Assembly (NCBI GenBank): GCA_905478325.1 | Contig: CAJQIB010000026.1 | Coordinates: 1-64,000, forward strand | Direction of reading: 5' to 3' | Source of the DNA: an uncultured Flavobacteriales bacterium | Lineage (GTDB): Bacteria > Bacteroidota > Bacteroidia > Flavobacteriales_D > Sanyastnellaceae | DNA: 64,000 bases | In this document: piece by piece, positions 33,078-42,577 of the stretch | Position numbering within the stretch: the stretch's first letter is position 1 | How the letters are laid out: each line of letters starts with the position of its first letter | Position numbers and translations under genes: made by a program | Notes under the pieces: model-generated | What the model was told of the DNA's origin: nothing | The model's database searches: none | What the model saw: only the letters and a program-made list of their open reading frames with translations

Positions 33078-36000
33078 ATGATCGTTTCGAATCCATTGGG
33101 CAGACAATTATTGAGGACACTTGGCCTTTTTCTTGTTAGCCTTTATTTAAGCACATCGTTTGTTGCGGCCCAGAGCTGCAGTGCTGCTTGTGCTGCTTTG
33201 GATATCAGTTACAGTATTTCGAATGCTGACCAGTGCATCATCACATTCACCGCTGAACAAGCGGGAGATACGCCAGTAGGCTATGAATCGGATGTGCAGT
33301 GGACCTGGTCGTTAGATGGCATAGAATCCGCCACGAGCAATGCAATGACGTTGTCCTATGAAGCGACTCAAAGTAGTGAGGTCGTGACGCTAGAGGCAGG
33401 GCTGACGCCAATAGGAACTGAAGCGCCGTGCGTGTGTTCCTTGGACATCGATCTCGACGTGGCTTTGTTCGATTTCAATTGGCCTTGTTCATGTTTGCCC
33501 GGCGATGGTCCGGTTGCAGATTTTGATTTTACAGGGTTGGGTCAATGCGGCGGCGTGTTGTCCTTTGAAAATGCCTCTGCAGGTGCGGGTTTAGATTATG
33601 CGTGGACTTTTGGTGAAGACGGGAACTATGGGGTGTCGAGTGAATTCAATCCCATCGTGACGTTCAATATTCCTGGAGGCGGCGTTTCCCAGGTGCCTGT
33701 GACGTTATCGGTTGTCGACGAAAATGGCTGCACGGATACGTGGACCGAAGAAATTCCGGTGCTACAAACCCCGGACCCTTGGTTTGTCGAAGCTGAACCA
33801 ATCTGTACGAATAACGAAAGCTGGCCGATACCGTTTAGTTTGTTGAATTCCAATTCGAATTACTTTGAAGACAACGGTCTAACTCAGTTGACCATCGATT
33901 GGGGCAATGGGGACGTGGATGTGCTGACGGCAATGGAAATTCCGTTCACTACCGAATATTTTGGCTATGGTACATACACCATTTCGTTCACCGCATTGGG
34001 AACAAATGGATGTGCGTCAGTGGCACAAGATCAGTTGTTTGTCGGCAGCAACCCGGAGATAGAAACAGCAAGTCCGGGGATGACAGCAGGTCTGTGCGCT
34101 CCGGAATTGCTGGTTTTCCCCCTCACGAGCTATGAAAACAATGATCCCGCGACCGTGTATACGGTTGACTTTGGTGATGGTACGGCTGCTACATTCAATC
34201 ACCCACCGCCGTCGACTGTTGAGCATATTTATGCCTCTTCATCTTGCGGAGCCTCAGGCGAGTTCCCTGCAAATGCATTTCATTTTTCAATTGAGGCAAG
34301 CAATGAATGCCTCACGACAGCGACCAACGCGATCTTCATTGAAGTTTTGGAAGTTGTGCCGCCAACCCTTTCGGGGCCAGCGACTGTGTGCGTTGGGTCT
34401 ACAGGTGATTATCAAGTCTTCGGAGGATTTCAAAGCTTTACTGAGACCGGTTGTGAACTGTCCTCTCTATCGGGGAATTGGGAGGTCATTGCATTGCAAG
34501 GGCAAACACCGCCGGTACTGAACATGGCTTCAGGGTCCGAGTTTGAACCGACTTTCACGGAACCTGGACTCTACCAAATCGATTACGTGGATGACGCGTT
34601 GATTCAAGCTGCCGCACCGTGCGAATATGACGCAACAGCATCTTTGGAGGTGTGTGTCATGGCGTCTGTTGAACCCGAATGGTCATGGGAATCCACTTCG
34701 GTCTGCATTCCAATGGAAGTGCAGTTGTCCAATGACACCCCCGAACCTCCCTGCGGTGAATCCATCTTTTCATGGACGGTTCAAGGAGGGGCGTATGAAT
34801 GGGCTATTGGCAGTGGAGCCAACGACGAAAATCCCGAGTTGATTTTCTTGGAAGCTGCGAATTATACCGTCTCCCTTTCTGTCGCTTCTGGGCTGAACGG
34901 CGTGTGTGGTGCAGCGTCAAGCCAGGCGATTCTTGCAAGCACAGCAGCACCTGAGGTTTTTATCAACGCAGCATCAGACTCTCTGTGCGTAGGCGCAACC
35001 TGGAACGGGCAAGTGCTCATCAACCCTGGTAACACCGTGCTAACTGATTTTGGTTGGACGCTGGATGGGTTGGAAGTTGGTCCCACGTCTCCCGGCCCCT
35101 TGAACCAAGTCATCGAAACTGTGGGATTGCACACTGTCGAGGTTTCCGCATCCAACAGCTGTGGCACGGCCGTTCAGCAGTATGCTGTGTTTGCCGCTCC
35201 AATTCCGGAAATAACGTTCAATGCCCCTTATGCCTCATGCAATGGGTTTCCTGTTGAGATCACCGCTTCCGGTGGAAATTCTTATTTCTGGTCTGCTACT
35301 GAGCAAGCTTTGGATGATGGTTTCGATTCGGACTCGAGCGTTACGTACATCATGAATGGCTATTTACTCGGTTCGGTTGTCGGGACGCAGGCATATGGCT
35401 CGTTTTCCTGTTCATCAACAGAGAATTTCAGTGTTAATGCCTCTCCAGTGCCTTCTTTGGAGATTGTCGGGGAATCCATGATTTGCGATGGAGGAACGTT
35501 GGATTTGAATGCTTCGGTTTCTCTTTGGGGATCTTACTTTGTGAACTGGATTGGGCATGATACAGCTGTGGAGGGCAATGAATTCACACTTTCCATTGAT
35601 CCTGGCGAAGAGGGGCCGTTTGAAATCGAAGCGATTGTGACGTCCTATGGAGGCGGTTGCACGGACACAGCCTCGTGGACGGTTCACGTTCAACAACTTC
35701 CTGAAGTTGAAGCGGGAGCAGCCATCGAAGTGTGCAACCAATCGATTGAAGTGCTGTTGGATTCCGGTTTTCCTGCCGGAGGAACCTGGACGGGACCGGG
35801 AGTTGTTTCTCCTGAAGGTTTGTTCAACCCGGAGTTCTTGGAAGTGGGCGATTCTTCTTTGACGTATACCTATGCGGATGCCTTTGGGTGTGCGAGCGAA
35901 GACACATTGAACGTTGCTGTGGGATCACCTCAAGCCATCAATGTCGTGTCTGACAGCACAGTCTGTGAGTCCGAGGAGATGATCGGATTGGGGTCCCTGG

Positions 36001-39000
36001 CTTCTCCTGAAGGAGGGACATGGAGTGGTGAAGGTGTCTTTGGAGCCTTGTCCGATTCATTGAATATCAGTGTTCTTAGCGCTGGTTCGTATAATTTGGT
36101 TTATGCTTTAGGAGAGGGCACCTGTTATGTCACCGATACACTAGAACTCACCATTCTTGAATCACCTCAACTGTGGGTTCACCCCATTGGCGGATTGCCT
36201 TGCATGGGAGACTCATTGGAAATTGAGGCCCTGACAGTAGGTGGAGCAGGTGGAGGGTATGCATACAATTGGTCAACCAATGTGGATGTTTCATCCACGG
36301 ATTCTTCTCATGCCTTCTTATCCGTGGAAGCCATAACCGAGATCGTTTTAACGGTCACAGATAATATGGGTTGCAGCGTGACCGACGAGTTGATCATTCT
36401 ACCTTTTCCACAGCCGATTATTCTTATGCCAGAGAACTTTGAAGAATGCATGCAGGATATTGAGGTTTCATTGCCTGAAGTCAATCCAATAGGAGGCCTG
36501 TGGTCTGGACCGGGAGTCGTGGAGAGTGCAACAGGAATGTTCAACCCGTCTCTAGTCGGCTTGGGAACGACCATGTTGAACTACTCAGCGACCAATGTTT
36601 TCGGGTGTTCTCAAACGGACTCTGTGCAAGTTGAATTGATTGAAGTTGAATTAGCGGAAGCTGGAGAGGATATGTTCGTCTGTGAGACAGAGGGGGTAAT
36701 CACCCTTGAAGGGGCGTCGCCAGCAGGAGGGACGTGGTCTGGACCGGGCGTGATCGATTCCATAGCGGGTCTTGTCGATGTCGCTCAATTGTCATTTGGC
36801 ACAACGATTTTGACGTATTCAACGGGCTCAGGCTCTTGTTTGCATTCGGACAATCGCATCGTGCATGTTGTGGGGAATCCCGAAGTGGTCATCGTTTCGA
36901 GTGAAGCGGATAATCTTGCTTGCGCAGGTGATTCTGTGATTTGGACGGCTCAAGCTTTAGGTGGAAATGTCTCGAGTTCTTCAGATTACCAGTTTGATTG
37001 GACCGGATCGGCTACCCCGGATTTGGACAATCCCGCTCAGGCTTGGTGGATCGCCATCTCTCCAGAGACGATAGTGCAAGTGCTGGTCACGGATACCTTA
37101 GGCTGCCAAGTTGAAATCGCTCAATCAATAGCCGTCGAGTCGTTGCCGATTTTGGAGCTTCCTCAAAACATTCAAGAGTGCGCACAATCCATAGAAGTGT
37201 TGCTGCCTGCGGCGATTCCGCTTGGCGGAATGTGGTCAGGTCCAGGTGTTGTCGATGCATCGCTCGGACTTTTCAACCCCGGTTCTTTCGAAGCAGGGTT
37301 TTGGGAGTTGACCTATAGCTATACCAACGCATCGGGTTGCTCGGCCAACGCCGGCACCACGATTGAAATTATCGAACCTGAAACGGTCGTTGCAGGAGAT
37401 GATTTGGCGATTTGCGCGTCCGATGAGGTCATTCAATTGGGAGGGTTCTCTCCCGCGATTGGGGGAACTTGGAGTGGCACGGGAGTGCTCGATACCTCAA
37501 CGGGCTCGGTGGATATTGCCGAACTTACGCCAGCGACTTATGCATTGGTTTACCAAACAGGCTTGGGTTCTTGTGCTGTGGAAGACACGTTGAGTTTGAC
37601 GATCCTAGAAGTGCCCGAAGTCAATGGTATTTCAGCAGCTACGACTTGTTTGAATTCGGCTCTCGACGTTTCTTTGGAGGTTACGGGTGGAGAGGCACCT
37701 TATCTGGTGAACTGGTTGACCGCGGTCGACTCGGTTTCTGAAGATGGAATGAGCGCATCAGTACTTGCGGGTGATTCTGGCGAGGCATGGCTTGAGGCCG
37801 AACTGTCGGATCTGAATGGATGCATGGCCAGCGTGTCATGGACCTTCGAAGTCTTGGAGCTTCCGGTTGTTTATGCCGGCCCGGACCGGGTGTTTTGTGA
37901 TCAACCTGTATTGACTCAACTCACGGGCAATAGCCCGGAAATACTCGAAGGAGGACAAGGATCTTTTTACGGATTGGGAGCAGCTTTGCTTGCGGTTAGT
38001 GCGGACGGGGTGTTTGACCCCTCTGTGGCATCAGCAGGAACGTTTGAAGTCGTCTACGCCTTCGAAAATGCGGCGACTACTTGTACCCAAACGGATACGT
38101 TGATCGTCATCGTGAATACTCCGGATGCGTTCACAGCTGGACCTGATACGGTGGTATGTGCCAATGCAACGCTCGTGCAATTTGAGGGTTTTGATTCTTC
38201 TCTGGATGTGGTTTGGTCTGGCCAAACAGATGCAGCGAATGCAGCTCTGGTTGATGCCGTAAATGGAGTCGTAAATCCTCAATTGTTGTCAGTTGGAATA
38301 CATGTTTTTCAGGCTTCTACAGGAGTGGAAACGTGCCTAGTAACAGACGAGCGCTCCATCGAGATTCAACCTCTTCCTGTGATTGAAATCGCTTCTGATG
38401 AGTCTTTCTGCGCTTCCATGGGACTTGTAGAATTAAGTGGTCCCGCGCCGAATGGAGGCCTGTGGATTGGAGAAGGAGTTGAGGATCCACTCTTGGGTAT
38501 GTTTGACACAGATCAAACCCCCGGACCCTTTGAACTCGCTTACACCTTCACGGATGCGTTGACAGGCTGTTCCGATACAGTACCACATCAGGTTGTCATT
38601 CAGCCGTTGCCTATAGCACAAATTGAAGCTGCTGATGTAGCATGCAATACCGTGCCTTGGGCTGCGGCGTCTAGCTCCATAGATGCTTCAGAGACCACTT
38701 GGATGGTCAATGGATCACCGGTGGAAGATGATGCCCTCGAAATCCTGTTGACGGATGCTGGTTGGTCTATCGTTCAGTTGTTCGTGGCCAACGAGTGGGG
38801 ATGCGTCGACAGCGCTCTGATGGAAGTGGAGGTCGTTTCGGCTCCAGTCGCCTTGATGGAACCCTCTGTGCTGAGCGGTTGCGCTCCTTTGGACGTTGCC
38901 TTCGAAAATCAGTCAACGGCATCACGGGCCTCCTATGCTTGGTCGATCAATGGACAATTGTATGCAGACACAGTTCCGCCACTTCAGACATTCCAGCAAG

Positions 39001-41150
39001 GAGATGACGTCGTAAACTACGGTGCCCTTTTGACTGTAACCAACGCCTGCGGATCGAGCCAAGATTCCTCGGAGATTGCAGTATTGCCTCACCCTCAAAT
39101 GGCCATCGCAATGAGTGAAGACAGCGTATGCTCTCCCTATACCGCTGAATTTATCAATGCAAGTGTCGGAAACCCAGAGGTACTCAATTGGGATTTCGGC
39201 AATGGTCAATTGGGTTCCGGATGGAATCCTGAATGGCCAACCTATTCAGTCAATGATCTACCGGTGGCCTATGATGTGTCGCTTTTTGGCAGCAATGCTT
39301 GCGGTATCGATACAGCCACCACGGTCATCTGGGTGGAGCCCAATAGCACCGTGGCGATGTTTGACTTGAGCGCGGTATCTGGATGTGCTCCAATGGAGTT
39401 GACAGTTACGGACTTGAGTGTCGATGCGACACAGATGACATTTGACTTTGGCAATGGCCAAGTATCATCCGATTCAACTGCAACAGCCCTGTTTGAGGAT
39501 GAGGGCAGTTATCTCGTTACCCAATACATCTCCAATGGATGCTCGTACGATACGGCTTCCGTTGTCATTGAAGTGGTGGATGCCCCAGACTTTCAGTGGG
39601 TGGTTGATGCTACGACACTCTGTGCAGGCGAAATCGGTGTGTTTGGGATAGAATCCAACGACATGGGCTCGGTGCAATGGTCCTTTGGGGACGACAATAC
39701 CGCCACCGGTCCGGAGGCCACACATGCGTGGGAGGCCACGGGTACGCATTGGGTTTATGTCGAGTTGGGTACGGCTTTGATGGCCTGTAGCCATGTGGAT
39801 AGCTTAGAAATGACGGTGCATCCAACCCCGGAATTGGAGGTGACAGCATCGGATTTAGAGGGTTGCTCTCCCTTGACGGTAGCATTCACCAATACGACTG
39901 TGGATGCCGCTGTGTGGTTGTGGGACTTTGCCGATTCTAGCGCAAGTTCAGACGTCGCTTCCCCAGACCATATGTTCACCAATGAAGGCTTGGACGTGGT
40001 CCATTTCGACGTGCTTGTAGAGGGAGAATCGTCTGAATCTTGCGTGGCTTCTGAAGTCATTCAGATCACGGTTTTACCGCTGCCACTTGTGGAGTTCGCA
40101 TTGGATGCCAATAGCGCATGTGGAAACCCGGCTCAAGTACAAACGTTGAATTCATCCCAGGAGGCGATCAATTTCGCTTGGTCATTGGATGGCAATATCG
40201 GTAGTAGCATGTTTGCGCCTAACCTCGAAGTGGCAGGAGTTGGGGTACACACCATACAGCTCGCTGCGAGCAATGCTTACGGGTGTGAATCTATGATGGA
40301 ACAGACTTTTGAAGTGTATGCCAATCCATTGCCAGCGCTTGCTGTTGATCCTGATGCAGGATGCCAGCCTTTGATGCTTTGGCTGAATGATCAAAGTACG
40401 GGAGCGGTGACTTCGACACTTCATATTGACCTTGACGGTCTCACCGTGTATTCAGGTCAAGTCCCTACGGAGGAGATTGCGTTGACAGAAGTTGGTGTTC
40501 ACACATTGACCTTGGAAGTGGTTTCCAGTGAAGGGTGCGTGCAGACGATGGCCATTCCTCAGACGGTGGAGGTTTGGCCCACGCCCGACGTGGACTTCTC
40601 AACAGACCCCTATGCTGGAACCGCGTCGGAACCGCATCCCTTGAATTCAACATGGAATTTTGAAAATGAGACAGAGACGGGGACAGCGAGTTTCTGGGAA
40701 TTTGGGGATGGAGCGAGTTCATCACAATGGAATGCATCGCACTCTTACGATGTTGCGGGGACGTACCCTGTGACTCTAACCGTCTACAATGAATTTGGTT
40801 GTTTCCAGGAGCTCACCCAATCGGTAGAGATTCTTGAGAATTTGCAAGTCTTCATTCCCAATGCGTTCACGCCTCCATCAGGGGGGTACTCCGATGGGGT
40901 CAATGACGGATGGCGTCCGGAGGTTTCAGACGTTTCTTTGATTGATCAATACGATTTAAAGGTGTTCAACCGATGGGGACAGTTGGTATGGCAAACACAG
41001 GATCCTGAGGCATATTGGCTCGGATCGGCACAGCCCAATGGCAGTTACTTTGCGGGAGATGATGTGTACACTTGGGTGCTGCAAATCAAGTCCAACACAT
41101 TGGTGGGCTTTTCAAGAGAATGGAAGGGGCATGTGACCCTGTTCCGTTGA
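33078..41150 (+). CDS. Giant T9SS type B adhesin (2690 aa)
   Basis: A signal peptide (LGLFLVSLYLSTSFVAAQ) is followed by a Cys-rich segment and several Ig/PKD-like domains (DFTGLGQCGGVLSFENASAGAGLDYAWTFGEDG). From about residue 885 come ~200-residue paired repeats carrying GGxWSGPGV...G.FNP....G......Y....GC. More than ten PKD-like domains then occupy the C-terminal half (motifs such as VLNWDFGNGQLG, VQWSFGDDN, VWLWDFADSSAS and ASFWEFGDGASSSQWNASHSYDVAGTYPVTLTV). The protein ends with CHU_C (IPNAFTPPSGGYSDGVNDGW...VFNRWGQLVWQT...GHVTLFR). It resembles SprB-type gliding adhesins in design. The ATG at 33078 precedes the signal peptide naturally. The adjacent plus-strand protein at 29070 has a related architecture. 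Confidence 0.9.
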   Translation: MIVSNPLGRQLLRTLGLFLVSLYLSTSFVAAQSCSAACAALDISYSISNADQCIITFTAEQAGDTPVGYESDVQWTWSLDGIESATSNAMTLSYEATQSSEVVTLEAGLTPIGTEAPCVCSLDIDLDVALFDFNWPCSCLPGDGPVADFDFTGLGQCGGVLSFENASAGAGLDYAWTFGEDGNYGVSSEFNPIVTFNIPGGGVSQVPVTLSVVDENGCTDTWTEEIPVLQTPDPWFVEAEPICTNNESWPIPFSLLNSNSNYFEDNGLTQLTIDWGNGDVDVLTAMEIPFTTEYFGYGTYTISFTALGTNGCASVAQDQLFVGSNPEIETASPGMTAGLCAPELLVFPLTSYENNDPATVYTVDFGDGTAATFNHPPPSTVEHIYASSSCGASGEFPANAFHFSIEASNECLTTATNAIFIEVLEVVPPTLSGPATVCVGSTGDYQVFGGFQSFTETGCELSSLSGNWEVIALQGQTPPVLNMASGSEFEPTFTEPGLYQIDYVDDALIQAAAPCEYDATASLEVCVMASVEPEWSWESTSVCIPMEVQLSNDTPEPPCGESIFSWTVQGGAYEWAIGSGANDENPELIFLEAANYTVSLSVASGLNGVCGAASSQAILASTAAPEVFINAASDSLCVGATWNGQVLINPGNTVLTDFGWTLDGLEVGPTSPGPLNQVIETVGLHTVEVSASNSCGTAVQQYAVFAAPIPEITFNAPYASCNGFPVEITASGGNSYFWSATEQALDDGFDSDSSVTYIMNGYLLGSVVGTQAYGSFSCSSTENFSVNASPVPSLEIVGESMICDGGTLDLNASVSLWGSYFVNWIGHDTAVEGNEFTLSIDPGEEGPFEIEAIVTSYGGGCTDTASWTVHVQQLPEVEAGAAIEVCNQSIEVLLDSGFPAGGTWTGPGVVSPEGLFNPEFLEVGDSSLTYTYADAFGCASEDTLNVAVGSPQAINVVSDSTVCESEEMIGLGSLASPEGGTWSGEGVFGALSDSLNISVLSAGSYNLVYALGEGTCYVTDTLELTILESPQLWVHPIGGLPCMGDSLEIEALTVGGAGGGYAYNWSTNVDVSSTDSSHAFLSVEAITEIVLTVTDNMGCSVTDELIILPFPQPIILMPENFEECMQDIEVSLPEVNPIGGLWSGPGVVESATGMFNPSLVGLGTTMLNYSATNVFGCSQTDSVQVELIEVELAEAGEDMFVCETEGVITLEGASPAGGTWSGPGVIDSIAGLVDVAQLSFGTTILTYSTGSGSCLHSDNRIVHVVGNPEVVIVSSEADNLACAGDSVIWTAQALGGNVSSSSDYQFDWTGSATPDLDNPAQAWWIAISPETIVQVLVTDTLGCQVEIAQSIAVESLPILELPQNIQECAQSIEVLLPAAIPLGGMWSGPGVVDASLGLFNPGSFEAGFWELTYSYTNASGCSANAGTTIEIIEPETVVAGDDLAICASDEVIQLGGFSPAIGGTWSGTGVLDTSTGSVDIAELTPATYALVYQTGLGSCAVEDTLSLTILEVPEVNGISAATTCLNSALDVSLEVTGGEAPYLVNWLTAVDSVSEDGMSASVLAGDSGEAWLEAELSDLNGCMASVSWTFEVLELPVVYAGPDRVFCDQPVLTQLTGNSPEILEGGQGSFYGLGAALLAVSADGVFDPSVASAGTFEVVYAFENAATTCTQTDTLIVIVNTPDAFTAGPDTVVCANATLVQFEGFDSSLDVVWSGQTDAANAALVDAVNGVVNPQLLSVGIHVFQASTGVETCLVTDERSIEIQPLPVIEIASDESFCASMGLVELSGPAPNGGLWIGEGVEDPLLGMFDTDQTPGPFELAYTFTDALTGCSDTVPHQVVIQPLPIAQIEAADVACNTVPWAAASSSIDASETTWMVNGSPVEDDALEILLTDAGWSIVQLFVANEWGCVDSALMEVEVVSAPVALMEPSVLSGCAPLDVAFENQSTASRASYAWSINGQLYADTVPPLQTFQQGDDVVNYGALLTVTNACGSSQDSSEIAVLPHPQMAIAMSEDSVCSPYTAEFINASVGNPEVLNWDFGNGQLGSGWNPEWPTYSVNDLPVAYDVSLFGSNACGIDTATTVIWVEPNSTVAMFDLSAVSGCAPMELTVTDLSVDATQMTFDFGNGQVSSDSTATALFEDEGSYLVTQYISNGCSYDTASVVIEVVDAPDFQWVVDATTLCAGEIGVFGIESNDMGSVQWSFGDDNTATGPEATHAWEATGTHWVYVELGTALMACSHVDSLEMTVHPTPELEVTASDLEGCSPLTVAFTNTTVDAAVWLWDFADSSASSDVASPDHMFTNEGLDVVHFDVLVEGESSESCVASEVIQITVLPLPLVEFALDANSACGNPAQVQTLNSSQEAINFAWSLDGNIGSSMFAPNLEVAGVGVHTIQLAASNAYGCESMMEQTFEVYANPLPALAVDPDAGCQPLMLWLNDQSTGAVTSTLHIDLDGLTVYSGQVPTEEIALTEVGVHTLTLEVVSSEGCVQTMAIPQTVEVWPTPDVDFSTDPYAGTASEPHPLNSTWNFENETETGTASFWEFGDGASSSQWNASHSYDVAGTYPVTLTVYNEFGCFQELTQSVEILENLQVFIPNAFTPPSGGYSDGVNDGWRPEVSDVSLIDQYDLKVFNRWGQLVWQTQDPEAYWLGSAQPNGSYFAGDDVYTWVLQIKSNTLVGFSREWKGHVTLFR
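35730..37590 (+). repeat. Paired GGxWSGPGV repeats within the giant adhesin
   Basis: At least six repeats share GG.W(S/T)G(P/E/T)GV followed by ...G.FNP or G.VD..., then a strand ending in Y and GC/SC. Alternate copies begin with an ECxQxIEVxLP-type block or a VCExExxIxL-type block, so the true unit is a pair of about 195 residues. Examples are CNQSIEVLLDSGFPAGGTW, ECMQDIEVSLPEVNPIGG and ECAQSIEVLLPAAIPLGG. Boundaries are approximate. Confidence 0.75.
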
Positions 41151-41163
41151 TTGTCTAAAACAA

Positions 41164-41187
41164 AACAGGCAGCCGAAGCTGCCTGTT
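41164..41187 (-). terminator. Bidirectional terminator between the giant adhesin and the small lipoprotein
   Basis: A perfect 10-base stem (AACAGGCAGC with GCTGCCTGTT) has a loop that reads TTCG on the minus strand. Minus-strand sequence after it is T-rich (TTGTTTTAG), so it mainly ends the 41235-41678 gene; it can also serve the convergent adhesin. Confidence 0.8.
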
Positions 41188-41234
41188 AAATTGAATGTGT
41201 GATGGCCCAAAAAGTGTTGGGCAGATCGGTGTCT

Positions 41235-41678
41235 TCAGAGCGTGAGCTCCAATGAAGTGCATGTGTTGGCAACAAAATTAATGGTTCCGGTCCACCAGGT
41301 GTCTCCGTAGTCATCAATCACTTCATAGTCAAAGGCTAAACTCGTTGCTCCGCCCAAGTTTTTGGAAACGGTGATGGAGGCATTGTCTCCGCAATTTGGG
41401 GCTCCATTCCAGAATTGATTTGCAGCGGTAGATCCGACGATCTGACCGTCCACGTAAAACGAAAGCGAGTTTGTATAGATGTATTCCATTTCTTCAGAAA
41501 CGGCTTCGCCATACCAAAACACGACGTCACCAGAATACTCGCAAGAACCATCATCCGAGTCCGCTACGGATTCGTAATTCTCAGCGTTCGGGTCAGTGCA
41601 GCCTGGTGTTGTACAGCCATTCCAGATAAGTGTTGCGGCAAACAAAACGACTGTGCCAATGGATTTGATATTCATCAT
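41235..41678 (-). CDS. Small lipoprotein with GCTDPxAxNY motif
   Basis: The 147-residue protein has a lipoprotein signal (VVLFAATLIWNGC). One GCTDPNAENYESVADSDDGSC motif follows, the same type that repeats in the left-edge protein. The remaining ~90 residues form a beta-rich domain (SLSFYVDGQIVGS...ASITVSKNLGGATSLAFDYEVIDDYGDTWWTGTINF). Two adjacent ATG codons (41678 and 41675) are possible starts. Function is unknown. The motif commonly links surface proteins in Flavobacteriales and may be a short calcium-binding or cell-surface spacer. Confidence 0.75.
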   Translation of the reverse strand: MMNIKSIGTVVLFAATLIWNGCTTPGCTDPNAENYESVADSDDGSCEYSGDVVFWYGEAVSEEMEYIYTNSLSFYVDGQIVGSTAANQFWNGAPNCGDNASITVSKNLGGATSLAFDYEVIDDYGDTWWTGTINFVANTCTSLELTL

Positions 41679-41835
41679 GTAAATTGTTATTTCGAAACAA
41701 ATGTAGGTGAATTAAAAAAGACCATTCATAGCGGGTTGTTTTATCCGAATATGGAAGGCTCGCGTTTTATATTTCGCTTATGAAAAGAATGTGTCGGAGT
41801 TGCGATGGTACCCTATTCAATGTGTTGAATTAGCG

Positions 41836-42543
41836 ATGTTGAAGAGACAGAATAGCCAACTGCTGAACATTGCAGGTGTTGAATGCGAGCTTTTTCGGAA
41901 ACGCATCAAGCACATGCACTTGCGGATTTATCCTCCGGATGGCATCGTACGTATTTCTGCTCCAATGCGCATGTCATCGGCTTCCATTGCGGGCTTTGTT
42001 GAGGCGAAAAGAACTTGGATTCAGAAACAACAGGCGCGGATTGCGTCCCGTCCCGCCCAACCGGAGCGTACCTTCTGCTCCGGTGAAAAGCATGCATTCT
42101 TGGGGAGTTCATACGTACTCCAACTGGAGCAGGTCACAGGTCGTTCAAACGTCATGTTTGCATCAGACGAAACACTGCGCATCAAGCTGCGAAATCCTAC
42201 TGAAAAGGAGACGGTTGCTCGCGCACTGAGGCGGGCTTACCGTCAGGAGTTGCAAACGCGCCTCGATGAGCTTGTTCCCAAGTGGCAACAGCGAATGGGA
42301 GTGGAAAGCACCCGGATTCGAATTCGTCAGATGAAAAGGAAATGGGGAGCCTGTCGGCCACATTCAGGCGACATCGTTTTCAATCTTGAGCTGATTAAGT
42401 ATCCTGAGATTGCAATTGAATACGTCGTGCTTCATGAGTTGGCACATCTGATTGAGCCCTCGCACAATGCCCGGTTTAAGGCCATCTTGTCCAATCACAT
42501 GCCCAACTGGAAAGAGGTAGAAGGGTTGCTCAATAATCGATGA
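41836..42543 (+). CDS. YgjP-like M48-related metallopeptidase
   Basis: I use the ATG at 41836 (235 residues); a GTG at 41791 would add 15 residues with no family match. The YgjP/DUF45 pattern is clear: KHMHLRIYPPDGIVRISAP, a central Arg-rich helical part, IRIRQMKRKWGACRPHSGDIVFNLELIKYP, and the zinc site HELAH (about residues 200-204) followed by EPSHNARFKAIL, which provides the third ligand. Members are predicted cytoplasmic zinc peptidases of uncertain substrate. In other genomes the family neighbours type I restriction genes; here it sits 34 bases upstream of the NO synthase gene in the same direction. Confidence 0.87.
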   Translation: MLKRQNSQLLNIAGVECELFRKRIKHMHLRIYPPDGIVRISAPMRMSSASIAGFVEAKRTWIQKQQARIASRPAQPERTFCSGEKHAFLGSSYVLQLEQVTGRSNVMFASDETLRIKLRNPTEKETVARALRRAYRQELQTRLDELVPKWQQRMGVESTRIRIRQMKRKWGACRPHSGDIVFNLELIKYPEIAIEYVVLHELAHLIEPSHNARFKAILSNHMPNWKEVEGLLNNR

Positions 42544-42561
42544 TTGGACGTTTGAAACGTG

Positions 42562-42569
42562 TAGATTTG
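42562..42569 (+). promoter_or_regulatory. -7 element immediately before the NO synthase gene
   Basis: TAGATTTG matches TAnnTTTG exactly and lies nine bases before the ATG at 42578, which would give a near-leaderless mRNA. No -33 TTTG is seen at 19 bases. Co-transcription with the YgjP gene is the alternative. Confidence 0.35.
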
Positions 42570-42577
42570 TGTCCTGA

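Noticed and set aside
35730-37590. CRISPR-like periodic repeats
   Set aside because: Similarity is at protein level only; DNA copies differ and there are no identical short repeats with unique spacers.
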